DNA of 64,000 nt from an uncultured Prevotella sp. (GCA_946186115.1 CAMHLV010000001.1:1-64000), one strand, 5' to 3'; positions 37,940 through 48,914 are shown, counted from the stretch's first letter. Translations and numbers: made by a program. The notes: a model not told the origin generated them from the sequence alone.

Positions 37940-39346
37940 TTATTTTAATTTTTCGATGAGTTCGTCGGGTGTCAAGAGCATCTGTTCTCCAGTCTCCATA
38001 TTCTTCAGCGTGAGCTTGTTTTGGCTGATCTCATTGTCGCCAGCCAGTGCTACAAACGGAATCTGCTTAACATTGGCATAACTGAGCTGCTTTTTCATTT
38101 TAGCAGAGTCGGGGAACATCTCGGTACTGATACCAGCCTGACGCGCCTTGGCAACAACGGGCAGACAATAAGCCGTTTCGCGCTCACCAAAGTTGATGAA
38201 CAACAGTTGTGTACCCTTGGTGGCATCCTTGGGATAGCAGTCTAGTTGGTTGAGAACATCGTAGATCCTATCGACACCAAAGCTGATACCTACTCCCGAG
38301 ATACCTGGCATGCCAAAGATGCCGGTGAGATTGTCATAGCGTCCTCCGCCAGTGATAGAACCAATCTGCACGTCGAGTGCCTTCACTTCGAAGATGGCTC
38401 CCGTATAGTAGTTCAGTCCTCGGGCGAGTGTCAAGTCAAGCTGCAACTCATTCTTCAAGACTGAGGCAGCAACAGAGTTTTTTTCTGAAGAAGAAGCAGA
38501 ACCATTAGCTGCTCCTAATGCAGCAAGGATAAAGCGCAGTTCTTCGACTCCCTTGAGACCAGTCTCGCTGTCTTTCAGCACATCGGCAATAACATTGAGT
38601 TTCTCGTCGTTTGTGCCAGTGAGCTGTATGATTGGCTGCAACTTTGTAATCTGCTCTTCCGTCAGTCCACCATCGCGCAGCTCCTGATTGACATTCTCAA
38701 GTCCTATCTTGTCGAGTTTGTCAATGGCAACGGTGATGTCAACAATCTTGTCGGCAGCGCCAATCACCTCGGCTATTCCAGACAGTATCTTGCGGTTGTT
38801 GATTTTTATCTGTACACGCACTCCGAACTTCTGGAACACGGTATCTACGATTTGCATCAGTTCAACCTCGTTGAGCAAAGAGTCGGAACCCACAATATCG
38901 CCATCGAACTGCCAGAACTCGCGGTAGCGTCCTTTTTGCGGACGATCGGCACGCCAAACAGGCTGCATCTGATAGCGTTTGAAGGGCAGCTGCAGTTCTT
39001 CGCGGTGCATGACGACATAACGTGCAAAGGGTACCGTAAGGTCGTAGCGCAGTCCTTTCTCACACATCTTTGCAGCCAGGTGTAGGCTGTTACGCTCTCT
39101 TAGTTCCTCGTCGGTGACTTTCGACAGACAGTCGCCGCTGTTGAGAACTTTGAAAAGCAGTTTGTCGCCTTCCTCGCCATACTTTCCCATCAGTGTACCG
39201 AGGGTCTCCATAGCAGGAGTCTCGATCTGCTGGAATCCGTAAAGCTGATACACCTGTCGGATGGTATCGAAGATATAGTTGCGCTTGGCCATCTCTGAAG
39301 GGCCAAAATCACGTGTACCTTTTGGAATACTTGGTTTCTGTGCCAT
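37940..39346 (-). CDS. hisS: Histidyl-tRNA synthetase
   Basis: [54 protein letters not shown]. Confidence 0.96.
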   Translation of the reverse strand: MAQKPSIPKGTRDFGPSEMAKRNYIFDTIRQVYQLYGFQQIETPAMETLGTLMGKYGEEGDKLLFKVLNSGDCLSKVTDEELRERNSLHLAAKMCEKGLRYDLTVPFARYVVMHREELQLPFKRYQMQPVWRADRPQKGRYREFWQFDGDIVGSDSLLNEVELMQIVDTVFQKFGVRVQIKINNRKILSGIAEVIGAADKIVDITVAIDKLDKIGLENVNQELRDGGLTEEQITKLQPIIQLTGTNDEKLNVIADVLKDSETGLKGVEELRFILAALGAANGSASSSEKNSVAASVLKNELQLDLTLARGLNYYTGAIFEVKALDVQIGSITGGGRYDNLTGIFGMPGISGVGISFGVDRIYDVLNQLDCYPKDATKGTQLLFINFGERETAYCLPVVAKARQAGISTEMFPDSAKMKKQLSYANVKQIPFVALAGDNEISQNKLTLKNMETGEQMLLTPDELIEKLK

Positions 39347-39366
39347 TTAGTCTTATTACCTTTCTT

Positions 39367-40638
39367 TTACTTTCTTACAATAGTTTGAGCTCTGTCTGGG
39401 CCAATACTGATAATTTTGATGGGTGTCTCGAGCTCACGCTCCAGGAAACTTATGTAGTTTCTGAATGCCTCGGGGAATTGCTCTTCGCTGGTAAACTGCG
39501 TCATATCAGTCTGCCATCCGGGCAGTTCTTCATAAACGGGTTCTATGTCCTTCTCGATGTCGTAGGGGAAATCGCGCGTAAGAGTACCCTTCACTTTATA
39601 TGCCGTGCATGCTTTGATTGTGGGGAATCCGTCGAGCACGTCGCTCTTCATCATGATAAGCTGTGTTACGCCGTTCACCATGATACTGTAGCGTAGTGCT
39701 ACAAGGTCTATCCAACCGCAGCGGCGCTCACGTCCTGTTACTGCTCCATACTCATGGCCGAGATCGCGAATGCGTTTGCCTGTCTCGTCGAAGAGTTCTG
39801 TGGGGAACGGGCCTGCTCCTACACGAGTGCAATATGCCTTCATAATGCCATATACCTCGCCGATTTTGTTTGGACCGATACCAAGACCGGTGCATGCTCC
39901 GGCACATATGGTATTGCTTGATGTAACGAAAGGATACGAGCCAAAGTCAACGTCAAGCATAGTGCCCTGAGCTCCTTCGCAAAGAATGCTACGACCAGAG
40001 CGGAGTACCTGGTTGATTTCATGCTCAGAGTCAACTAGATGGAATTGGCGAAGGTATTCAATACCCTTGAGCCACTTCTGCTCAACCTCGTCGATGTTGT
40101 AATCAAAGTTGAGTGACTTGAGTATTGCCTCGTGGCGTGCCTTATGGGCTGCATACTTAGCCTCGAAATTGTCAAGTATGTCACCAACACGCAGTCCGTT
40201 GCGGCTCACCTTGTCGGTATATGTCGGACCTATGCCCTTTCCGGTGGTGCCAACCTTGTCTTTACCTTTCTGCGCCTCGTAGGCTGCATCAAGTACACGG
40301 TGTGTAGGCATAATAAGATGTGCCTTCTTAGAAATATGGAGGCGCTCCTTCAGCTGGTGCCCGCTGGCTTCAAGTGCCATTGCTTCATCCATGAAGAGAT
40401 CGGGAGCAAGCACCACGCCGTTGCCGATGATGTTTACCTTGCCGCCCTGGAAGATACCTGAAGGGATAGAGCGCAGCACGTATTTTTGCCCTTCAAACTC
40501 GAGCGTGTGACCGGCATTCGGACCGCCCTGGAATCGAGCTATCACGTCGTACTGCGGTGTCAGAACATCCACCACCTTGCCTTTTCCTTCATCGCCCCAC
40601 TGCAATCCGAGCAGGACGTCAACTTTACCTTGATTCAT
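39367..40638 (-). CDS. purA: Adenylosuccinate synthetase
   Basis: VLLGLQWGDEGKGKVVD, RFQGGPNAGHT, GTTGKGIGPTYTDK, GRERRCGWIDLVALR. Confidence 0.96.
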   Translation of the reverse strand: MNQGKVDVLLGLQWGDEGKGKVVDVLTPQYDVIARFQGGPNAGHTLEFEGQKYVLRSIPSGIFQGGKVNIIGNGVVLAPDLFMDEAMALEASGHQLKERLHISKKAHLIMPTHRVLDAAYEAQKGKDKVGTTGKGIGPTYTDKVSRNGLRVGDILDNFEAKYAAHKARHEAILKSLNFDYNIDEVEQKWLKGIEYLRQFHLVDSEHEINQVLRSGRSILCEGAQGTMLDVDFGSYPFVTSSNTICAGACTGLGIGPNKIGEVYGIMKAYCTRVGAGPFPTELFDETGKRIRDLGHEYGAVTGRERRCGWIDLVALRYSIMVNGVTQLIMMKSDVLDGFPTIKACTAYKVKGTLTRDFPYDIEKDIEPVYEELPGWQTDMTQFTSEEQFPEAFRNYISFLERELETPIKIISIGPDRAQTIVRK

Positions 40639-40656
40639 AATTGTCTTGTCTGTTTA

Positions 40657-41139
40657 TTACGTTTTTGATAATTTTCGTTTAGTCGCCTGTCTTGTTAGCT
40701 TGGCCTGACAACTGCTGCAGATGCCATAGACATAGAGCGAGAAGCCATCTTTGCGGAAGCGTCGCAGATGCAGAGCATCGATAGAATCGATTACTTTCTG
40801 TGACTTAAACTCCGAAACCTTGCCGCAGACCGTGCAAATCTGATGGCTGTGGCTGTTGTTGTCGTAGCAGGCCTCATACTTTGTGGAACCCTGAAAACGG
40901 TGGCGGATGACGAGGCGCAATGCCATGAAGAGCCTCAGTGTGTTGTATAGCGTGGCTCTACTCACCGGAAACCGGTCTTCAGTATTCAGTTTGTCGCCCA
41001 GTTCGTCGAGCGTGAAATGCCCATTGATGCTATATACTGCATCGAGTATGGCAAAGCGCTCTGGCGTCTTTCGCAGATTGTTCTGTTCCAAGTAACTGGT
41101 AAGGATATTCCTCACCGTAACTCTTACGTTTTCTTTCAT
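40657..41139 (-). CDS. Fur family transcriptional regulator
   Basis: LRKTPERFAILDAVYSINGHFTLDEL, VSRATLYNTLRLFMAL, HSHQICTVCGKVSEF, CSSCQAKL. Confidence 0.92.
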   Translation of the reverse strand: MKENVRVTVRNILTSYLEQNNLRKTPERFAILDAVYSINGHFTLDELGDKLNTEDRFPVSRATLYNTLRLFMALRLVIRHRFQGSTKYEACYDNNSHSHQICTVCGKVSEFKSQKVIDSIDALHLRRFRKDGFSLYVYGICSSCQAKLTRQATKRKLSKT

Positions 41140-41208
41140 TTTATGTGGTTAAATGGTTAAAAACCGCACAAAATTACGAAATTTTCTTCAGATACAGACA
41201 AAAATAAA

Positions 41209-41826
41209 TTATAAAAGTTCTAAATTAATGCTTTTCATCCCGCTTTTTGCCAATCGCTCATACAATATGCCAAGTTCCGAAAAGCGTAATATACTCTGCA
41301 TGGCTGCCTTACGAACAGAAAGGAAGGGGCCTTGAAGTGCTACGAGAGCCTGGTCAAGAAACTCATTAATACCCCGCTCGTTAGGTTCCATACCGCGCAT
41401 AAAAAGCCGCGTCAGAATATGAAAGCCACACAACTGATAGTATTCCTTGTCTGTAGCAATCCATTGATATGCTTTCTCAGCGGCGTAAGGCAGGTGCTGC
41501 CATAAGTTGAAAGCAACCTGTTCTGCGATTTCCTGAGTCGATACCTGTTCCATCCAAATATCACACACCCCTGGCAACATGGATTCGGCAGGCATTATTA
41601 GCGTGGCAAGTATCTTGCACTCACGGATATCTTCCTTCCATAACGCTATGGCGAGGTCGTAGTTTTTGCCGTATTCATCGGCCATCTCGTGAAGCCGAGG
41701 CAAAGTTGCGCCCCAATTTAAATGATATTCTGCTCCCTTGTCACGCATGGAATGAGCAACATGTCCATCCATTATTTGTCGGAAAGACTGCTTTATCTCC
41801 TTAACTTTTTCTTGTATTGCACCCAA
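41209..41826 (-). CDS. DNA alkylation repair/HEAT-repeat (AlkD-like) protein
   Basis: All-helical HEAT-like pattern; LAIALWKEDIRECKILATLIM resembles AlkD-family core. Confidence 0.6.
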   Translation of the reverse strand: MGAIQEKVKEIKQSFRQIMDGHVAHSMRDKGAEYHLNWGATLPRLHEMADEYGKNYDLAIALWKEDIRECKILATLIMPAESMLPGVCDIWMEQVSTQEIAEQVAFNLWQHLPYAAEKAYQWIATDKEYYQLCGFHILTRLFMRGMEPNERGINEFLDQALVALQGPFLSVRKAAMQSILRFSELGILYERLAKSGMKSINLELL

Positions 41827-41868
41827 TGTTCTTAGTATTTCCTATTAAAAACTGTCATTTGTCATCTG

Positions 41869-43815
41869 TCATACCAAAGTGGCATATTCGCTGCTATATC
41901 TTAACATCTGGTGGGCATAGCTCTCGCAGTAGTTTACCTGTATATCGCAAATATCTCCATTGTCATCGGTAACCGGCAGCAGTTGAGGGTTGATGAAACC
42001 CTTATAGGGAGCCAGATTCAGATGCTTGTAACGTTCAAGAACCTCGTTGTGTAGTTCAGAGTCGATATCCACGGCATATTGTTCAACAAGCTGTCGTGCT
42101 GCCTCATAGTCGCCTTCACTCTTTATGCGCTGTATCTCAGCCAGCAACTGCGCGAAGAGCTGCCGCAGCAAGACATAATCGCTAATGCTAACGAATGTTT
42201 TGCCGTCGTGTTGCTCCAACTTAATGGTGTCAGTGCTGTGGCTGTAACACCAACGGGCAATAAGGGCCCTGTTGCGCATGTGAGCTTCCTCAATCTTTGC
42301 CCCTGGCTGAATACGAATAAGCTGCGTCATGAGGCCATTCATAATATACGAATAATACTCAGCCTTATATGCCTCGCTGTTTGGCAGAAGGTCCAATTCC
42401 ACCAGTTTCTCGTCGGCAATATAATACAATGCAAACAAGTCGGCACGAGCCTCTTCAATGGTATTGCCATAAGCCTTCAATGCATCAGGGTCTGTACCGG
42501 GCAGCAACTGTCCGCTACCATGTCCTAAGCACTCATGCAGGTCGGTATGTAAATCGTCACATGCATCTCCGTAACGTTCTATCATTGAAAGTATTTCAGA
42601 GTCTTTTATAAACTCTTCCTTAAAGCCGTTTCCGTGGGCAGCCTTGTTGTATGCATCGGTGATGTTTGATATGGTAATGCTCTTCGAACCGTATTGAGCT
42701 CTTATCCAGTCGGCATTGGGAAGATTAATGCCTATGGCTGTAGATGGGTACTCGTCACCGCCGAGCATTGCTGCACAGATTGCATTGGCTGTGACACCCT
42801 TCACCTTGGCTTTGCGAAATCTGGGGTCAACTGGAGAATGGTCTTCAAACCACTGCGCATTACGGCTTATTGTCTGAGTGCGCTTGGTGGCTTCCAGATC
42901 TTTGTATTCTACAATACCTTCCCATGAGCCCTTCAGCGCCAACGGGTCGCCATAAACCTCGATGAAACCGTTTACAAAGTCTATCCTGCCATCGTGTTCC
43001 CCGACCCACTCTATGCAGTAATCGTTGAAAAGGCGAAGGTCGCCCGTTATATAATAGTCGATAAGGAGCGTTATAACCTTGTGCTGATGCTCATTCTCGG
43101 CCACTGTCAGCGCTTTCTTCAACCAATATACTATATGATTTATAGCGTTGGCGTAGCGCCCTTTGGCCGACCACACCTCCTCGTGGATTTCACCATCGCG
43201 CTTCACCAGTGTAGAGTTCAATCCGTAAGAAACAGGTTCCTTATCGTCACCTGCAGCATCCTTCAGATTCTGGTAGTAGCTTTCTGCCTCCTGCTGGGTA
43301 ACACCATCGTAGAAGTTGCATGCTGATGTAAGCAGTAGGTCTTCACCGTCAGCCTTGTTTACACGCTTCGGAAGCACTGTCGAGTCGAAAATCACAGGGA
43401 ACAGTTCCTTACACATCTGCTCCACAGTCTCTCCTGAGCGTAGCGGCAGACGACAGGGGGCAACAGTCTCTATCATCTTCGTAAGATACTGCTGGTTAAA
43501 CCCTGGGACGAATTTCTCGCAGCCGTAATGATGGTAGATTCCATTTGAGAACCAGATACGCTTAAGATACACCTCAAGGGCACGGAAGTCTTCGCTCTCT
43601 CGGTCGATAGTCATATCTGTATATACAGCCTCCAGCATCTTGCGAATCCGGAGGTTGTAACGTCCAAACTGATCGAAGGTAATGTCGCGCCCGTAAAGGG
43701 TTGCCTTCGAAAGATAATAGATAAGGGTTTTCTGTGACAACGACAATTGCTCAAATCCGTTTAACCGGTATCTGAGCAATTGTAAGTCCGCAAAGCGTTC
43801 GTCTGAATAGTTCAT
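41869..43815 (-). CDS. Dipeptidyl-peptidase III (M49)
   Basis: HECLGHGSGQLLPG (HExxGH) and EEARADLFALYY metal-ligand region. Confidence 0.92.
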   Translation of the reverse strand: MNYSDERFADLQLLRYRLNGFEQLSLSQKTLIYYLSKATLYGRDITFDQFGRYNLRIRKMLEAVYTDMTIDRESEDFRALEVYLKRIWFSNGIYHHYGCEKFVPGFNQQYLTKMIETVAPCRLPLRSGETVEQMCKELFPVIFDSTVLPKRVNKADGEDLLLTSACNFYDGVTQQEAESYYQNLKDAAGDDKEPVSYGLNSTLVKRDGEIHEEVWSAKGRYANAINHIVYWLKKALTVAENEHQHKVITLLIDYYITGDLRLFNDYCIEWVGEHDGRIDFVNGFIEVYGDPLALKGSWEGIVEYKDLEATKRTQTISRNAQWFEDHSPVDPRFRKAKVKGVTANAICAAMLGGDEYPSTAIGINLPNADWIRAQYGSKSITISNITDAYNKAAHGNGFKEEFIKDSEILSMIERYGDACDDLHTDLHECLGHGSGQLLPGTDPDALKAYGNTIEEARADLFALYYIADEKLVELDLLPNSEAYKAEYYSYIMNGLMTQLIRIQPGAKIEEAHMRNRALIARWCYSHSTDTIKLEQHDGKTFVSISDYVLLRQLFAQLLAEIQRIKSEGDYEAARQLVEQYAVDIDSELHNEVLERYKHLNLAPYKGFINPQLLPVTDDNGDICDIQVNYCESYAHQMLRYSSEYATLV

Positions 43816-44285
43816 GGCTTAGCTCTCTTCCTGCCGTTTTTCCGATGACCCCTCATATCCTCTGCTGGGTGCTGTTGAAGCTGCTGGGCACGGTATTCGC
43901 GCGGAGTCATATTCATAATTCTGTAGAAGGAGGCATAGAACGACTGCCTGTTGGCAAAGCCGACCATGTCACTAACATCCTCCATACGCATGTCCTGATA
44001 CCTCCTGTCAACAAGAATTGCCCTGGCCTCCTCAATGCGATAACTGTTAACCAGCGAAGTGTAGTTCATGTGGAACCTCACATTTACCACCGCAGAGATG
44101 TAGCGCGTGTTAGTGCCGAGGTCTTCAGCAAGCTTCTTGGCAGAATAGTTCTTGTCTTTGTACTTCTTCTCCATGACGAGGATACGAAGAATCTTTTCCT
44201 TCATCTCATCCATGAGTCTCGGACTCACCAGGGTGCGATAAACGGCCTCTTTTTCTTTTTTCTCAATGATGTTGTACTTTGCCAT
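43812..44285 (-). CDS. AraC-type helix-turn-helix regulator
   Basis: SAKKLAEDLGTNTRYISAVVN...EDVSDMVGFANRQSFYASFYRIMNMTPREYRAQ. Start refined to 44285; overlaps DPP III start by 4 bp. Confidence 0.85.
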   Translation of the reverse strand: MAKYNIIEKKEKEAVYRTLVSPRLMDEMKEKILRILVMEKKYKDKNYSAKKLAEDLGTNTRYISAVVNVRFHMNYTSLVNSYRIEEARAILVDRRYQDMRMEDVSDMVGFANRQSFYASFYRIMNMTPREYRAQQLQQHPAEDMRGHRKNGRKRAKP

Positions 44286-44715
44286 AGCATCGATTAATTT
44301 ATTTTTTATTCTCGGTTGCAAATATACAAAAAAAATTCGACAAATCAAACTTTTTTTCAAAAATTCTTTTAAACTCTTCGATTTTTCTCTTTTTTTAGGA
44401 TTCTTTTTTAATAAAAAAGGACAACAGCACAAATGTCAAGACCCCTTTTTATGTGCAATTTCATTCATTTCATCAAATTAAAGAATCTTTAATCTTTTGC
44501 ATGTTGCTTCATTATCATATCGACTTGTCTAAATAATATAATGTTTATACATATTATAAATAAATATAGTACTTGCGAAGAAGGTACGGATATTTTTTTA
44601 ACCATCATCTGTCATAGGCATTAGTATGAAACATAGAAAAAATAACAAGAGAAAAATTTTGCTCTTTGCCTGCTTCTTTGTACCTTTGCAGGCGATTTAC
44701 GTAAATTAGACTAAG

Positions 44716-45918
44716 ATGCCGGAAATTTCAATTCGCGGACTGGAGATGCCTGAGTCGCCTATCAGGAAACTTGCGCCACTGGCCGCAGCAGCAAAAAAGC
44801 GTGGTACTAAAGTGTACCACCTGAACATCGGACAGCCTGACCTGCCAACGCCACAGGTAGGACTGGATGCTCTGAAACAAATCGACCGAGAGATTCTGGA
44901 GTATTCACCATCGCAGGGCTACCTTAGCTACCGCGAGAAGTTGGTTGACTACTACGCGAAATATAATATCAATGTAACTGCAGATGACATCATCATTACT
45001 TCGGGAGGTTCCGAAGCGGTGTTGTTTGCTTTCCTGTCGTGCCTTAATCCAGGCGACGAAATAATCGTGCCAGAACCTGCCTATGCCAACTACATGGCGT
45101 TTGCAATATCGGCTGGTGCAAAGATACGCACAATAGCAACTACCATAGAAGAGGGCTTCTCGCTGCCGAAGGTGGAGAAATTTGAAGAACTCATAAACGA
45201 CCGTACCCGGGCTATCATGATATGCAACCCGAACAATCCAACAGGATATCTTTATACACGCCGCGAGATGCAGCAGATTCGGGATATGGTAAAGAAATAC
45301 GATCTTTATCTATTCTCCGACGAAGTGTATCGCGAGTATATCTATACGGGGTCGCCATATATCTCGGCATGTCATTTAGAAGGCATCGAGCAGAATGTAA
45401 TACTGATTGACTCGGTGTCGAAACGATACTCTGAATGCGGCATCCGTGTGGGTGCATTGATAACGAAGAATGCCGAGGTGCGCAAGGCCGTGATGAAATT
45501 CTGTCAAGCCCGCCTTTCCCCACCCCTCATCGGACAGATTGTGGCCGAGGCTTCGCTCGATGCTCCCGAGGAATATCTTCGTGATGTATATGATGAGTAC
45601 GTGGAGCGCCGTAAGTGTCTCATTGACGGTTTGAACCGCATTCCTGGCGTATATTCACCTATCCCCATGGGTGCTTTCTATACGGTTGCCAAACTGCCTG
45701 TTGACGATGCAGAGAAGTTCTGTCGCTGGTGTCTGGCAGACTTTGAGTATGAGGGTGAGACGGTGATGATGGCTCCTGCCGCAGGTTTCTACACTACTCC
45801 AGGGGCAGGCATCAATCAGGTGCGCATAGCCTATGTGCTGAAGAAGAAAGACCTTGAGCGGGCTCTCATCGTATTGCGCAAGGCACTGGAGGCTTATCCC
45901 GGCAGAAAAGACGATTGA
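44716..45918 (+). CDS. Class I pyridoxal-phosphate aminotransferase (aspartate aminotransferase-like)
   Basis: LNIGQPDLPTP, GGSEAVLFAFLSCLNPGDEIIVPEPAYANY, CNPNNPTGYLYT, SVSKRYSECGIRVG. Confidence 0.94.
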   Translation: MPEISIRGLEMPESPIRKLAPLAAAAKKRGTKVYHLNIGQPDLPTPQVGLDALKQIDREILEYSPSQGYLSYREKLVDYYAKYNINVTADDIIITSGGSEAVLFAFLSCLNPGDEIIVPEPAYANYMAFAISAGAKIRTIATTIEEGFSLPKVEKFEELINDRTRAIMICNPNNPTGYLYTRREMQQIRDMVKKYDLYLFSDEVYREYIYTGSPYISACHLEGIEQNVILIDSVSKRYSECGIRVGALITKNAEVRKAVMKFCQARLSPPLIGQIVAEASLDAPEEYLRDVYDEYVERRKCLIDGLNRIPGVYSPIPMGAFYTVAKLPVDDAEKFCRWCLADFEYEGETVMMAPAAGFYTTPGAGINQVRIAYVLKKKDLERALIVLRKALEAYPGRKDD

Positions 45919-45971
45919 TAGAGTTTTGAGTTTATAGGTTCATATTATTATATAGGTATATAGTTTAAGAG

Positions 45972-47219
45972 TTGAATCTTCCTCTATTCATAGCTCGAAA
46001 GATATATGGGGCCGATGGCAACCGTCGTGAGGTAAGCCGTCCGGCCATACGCATAGCCACCATAGGCATTGCCATAGGTATTGCCGTGATGATTATCACC
46101 GTAAGTGTTGTGTTTGGGTTTAAGCATAGCATTCGCGACAAAGTGGCTGGCTTCGGCAGTCATATTCAAGTGATGAACTTTCTCTCTGCCGACGAAGCGA
46201 TACCTGCCCCCATCTGCATCAGCGATTCGCTGATGAAAGAGATCAAGAGCATACCTGGTGTAAAACATGCCGAGCGTTACACAGCTGCCCACGGCATACT
46301 GAAGACCGATGCCGACTTTTTGGGCGTGGCTTTTAAGGGCATTGGCGAAGACTATGACACAAATTTCCTGAAAGCCAACCTGGTTGATGGAGAAACACCT
46401 CATTTCTCAACAACTAATTCCGATTACCACCTGCTTGTTTCGCGCATGATTGCCGACAAGTTAGGCTTAAAGGTTGGTGACCGTGTGTTTGCCTATTTCA
46501 TTGGCAACGACGACGTCAGAGCACGCAAATTCACAGTCAATGGCATTTACCAGACCAACATGACACAGTTTGACGAAACGCTGTGCTTTACCGACTATAC
46601 TATTCCCATAAAGCTAAACGGTTGGGAAGCAGACCAATGCTCAGGAGTAGAAGTACTGGTAGAAGATTTCGATAAAATCAACGAGACGGCCCTGCATTTC
46701 ACAAACCGCATAAGCCGTAATGTTGACAAGTATGGCGAAACTATCATATCACAAACTATTTACGAAGGTTATCCGCAAATATTCTCATGGCTATCGTTGC
46801 TCGACATCAATGTATGGATAATACTGATACTGATGGTTTGTGTGGCCGGTTTTACGATGATTAGCGGACTGCTCATTATCATACTGGAACGCACACAGAT
46901 GATAGGAGTGCTGAAAGCGCTCGGCATGCGAAACAGTATGGTGCGCCACACCTTCCTGTGGTTTGCCGTATTCATTATAGGACGAGGGCTGGTTGTGGGC
47001 AACATACTCGGCATAGGTCTTGTACTGCTGCAGCAACACTTCGGGATAGTACACCTCGACCCTGCCAACTACTACGTTGACACTGCTCCTGTAGAGCTGA
47101 ACATACTAGTGGTGGTGGCTCTGAATATTGCAACCCTTATAATCTCTGTCTTTGTACTCATAGCGCCAAGTTTCCTCATATCACACATACATCCGGCACG
47201 GTCGATGAGATACGAATAA
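45972..47219 (+). CDS. ABC transporter permease, LolC/E-FtsX family (TTG start)
   Basis: NLPLFIARKIYG N-terminus, MacB-like periplasmic region, C-terminal TM helices with ILERTQMIGVLKALGMRNSMVRHTFLWFA. Confidence 0.88.
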   Translation: MNLPLFIARKIYGADGNRREVSRPAIRIATIGIAIGIAVMIITVSVVFGFKHSIRDKVAGFGSHIQVMNFLSADEAIPAPICISDSLMKEIKSIPGVKHAERYTAAHGILKTDADFLGVAFKGIGEDYDTNFLKANLVDGETPHFSTTNSDYHLLVSRMIADKLGLKVGDRVFAYFIGNDDVRARKFTVNGIYQTNMTQFDETLCFTDYTIPIKLNGWEADQCSGVEVLVEDFDKINETALHFTNRISRNVDKYGETIISQTIYEGYPQIFSWLSLLDINVWIILILMVCVAGFTMISGLLIIILERTQMIGVLKALGMRNSMVRHTFLWFAVFIIGRGLVVGNILGIGLVLLQQHFGIVHLDPANYYVDTAPVELNILVVVALNIATLIISVFVLIAPSFLISHIHPARSMRYE

Positions 47220-47259
47220 CGAAACAGAAAAGACATTTCACCTATTAAATCATAATAAT

Positions 47260-48846
47260 ATGAAACTGAATGACATACTGGGAGGACAGTTAAATCCTGC
47301 TGAATGGGAGGCCAAAGGATACGAGCTTCCCAAGTTTGATATTGAGAAAATCAGAGAGAAGACAGCAAAGGAGCCTACATGGGTTCACTTTGGCGGAGGA
47401 AACATCTTCCGTGCTTTTCCTGCTGCTATCCTCAATGATGCACTGAACACTGGCAAGTATGACAGAGGTGTCATCGTTGCCGAAACCTTTGACTACGAAG
47501 TGGTTGACAAGGCTTATGCGCCTTATAACAACCTCTCGCTTCTTGTCAGCCTGCAGAGCACAGGTACAATAGAGAAAAAAGTTATTGCCAGCGTTACCGA
47601 GGCGCTGAAGGCCGACCCACAGTTTCCTGACTGGCAGCGACTGACAGAAATATTCCGTAATCCTTCACTTCAGATGATTTCATTCACCATCACTGAAAAA
47701 GGATATACATACAATGATGCCGATCTGGCACGCGGACTGAGTCCTGTATTTGCAATGGGTAAAGTTTGCGCCCTGCTGTTAGAGAGATACAAGGCAGGCG
47801 AGTTGCCACTCACAGTGCAGTCTATGGACAACTGTTCACACAATGGCGACAAGGTAAAAGCCGGTGTGATGGCATACGCAGAGCGATGGGTAAGCGACGG
47901 ATTGGTTCCAGCATCTTTCCTCGACTACCTTAAGAACGAGAAGAAGATTACATTCCCTTGGTCGATGATCGACAAGATAACCCCCCGCCCACACGTCAAG
48001 GTAAAGGAACTTCTTGCCAACGACGGCTTCGAGGATAATGATTATATAGAGACCGAGAAGCACACATTTACTGCTCCATTTGTAAATGCCGAAGAGGTGC
48101 AGTATCTTGTCATCGAAGATAACTACACCAATGGCCGTCCCCCACTCGACCTTGGTGGAGCACTCTATACTACACGCGAAACAGTTGACAAGGTGGAGAC
48201 GATGAAAGTCACCACATGCTTGAATCCCCTTCACACTGCGATGAGTATCTTCGGATGCATGTTGGGATACACCCTCATCAGCGCAGAAATGGCCGACGAA
48301 GACTTACGCCCATTCATACAAAAGATAGGTTACATTGAGGCTATGCCTGTGGTAACCGACCCTGGCGTACTCAATCCATACGAGTTCATCGGTGCCGTCA
48401 TCAACCGCCGTCTGCCAAATCCCTTCATGCCTGACGCACCACAGCGAATAGCAATGGATACCAGTCAGAAATTACCTATTCGCTTCGGTGAGACTATTAA
48501 GAAGTATTTGGCTCGCGGCCTCGACATGTCGAACCTGATACTCATACCGCTTACCCTAGCTGGATATGCACGCTATCTGAAAGGTATCAAGGATGATGGC
48601 ACAACTTTCGAACCATCCCCTGACCCAATGCTCAGCGAACTGCAGGCCATTGTTGCTCCTCTTGAAATCGGCAAGGCAGAACAAGACTGGAGTTGTCTGA
48701 AGAAGCTTTACTCACGTAAGGATGTCTTTGGACTTGATCTTTACGAGGCAGGACTTGGCGAACAGATAGAGGGTATGGTCAAGGAATTATATGCCGGAAC
48801 GGGTGCAGTACGTGCAACATTGCATCATTACGTACATGCAAGATAA
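47260..48846 (+). CDS. Mannitol dehydrogenase family protein (fructuronate reductase-like)
   Basis: WVHFGGGNIFRAFPAAILNDALN, SFTITEKGY, MDNCSHNGDKV, FPWSMIDKITPRP. Confidence 0.88.
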   Translation: MKLNDILGGQLNPAEWEAKGYELPKFDIEKIREKTAKEPTWVHFGGGNIFRAFPAAILNDALNTGKYDRGVIVAETFDYEVVDKAYAPYNNLSLLVSLQSTGTIEKKVIASVTEALKADPQFPDWQRLTEIFRNPSLQMISFTITEKGYTYNDADLARGLSPVFAMGKVCALLLERYKAGELPLTVQSMDNCSHNGDKVKAGVMAYAERWVSDGLVPASFLDYLKNEKKITFPWSMIDKITPRPHVKVKELLANDGFEDNDYIETEKHTFTAPFVNAEEVQYLVIEDNYTNGRPPLDLGGALYTTRETVDKVETMKVTTCLNPLHTAMSIFGCMLGYTLISAEMADEDLRPFIQKIGYIEAMPVVTDPGVLNPYEFIGAVINRRLPNPFMPDAPQRIAMDTSQKLPIRFGETIKKYLARGLDMSNLILIPLTLAGYARYLKGIKDDGTTFEPSPDPMLSELQAIVAPLEIGKAEQDWSCLKKLYSRKDVFGLDLYEAGLGEQIEGMVKELYAGTGAVRATLHHYVHAR

Positions 48847-48880
48847 CAAAGAATCGTCATTAATAGCAAATAATAAACTA

Positions 48881-48914
48881 AAGACTGACAAAATAGTTAA
48901 TTTTGTCAGTCTTT
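48881..48914 (+). terminator. Rho-independent terminator
   Basis: AAGACTGACAAAAT-agttaa-TTTTGTCAGTCTTTTC. Confidence 0.85.

Noticed and set aside
44286-44715. 430-bp A/T-rich intergenic region as a possible ncRNA or mobile remnant
   Set aside because: No stable long hairpin, terminal inverted repeats or ORF fragments could be identified by eye; only promoter-like features were supported.
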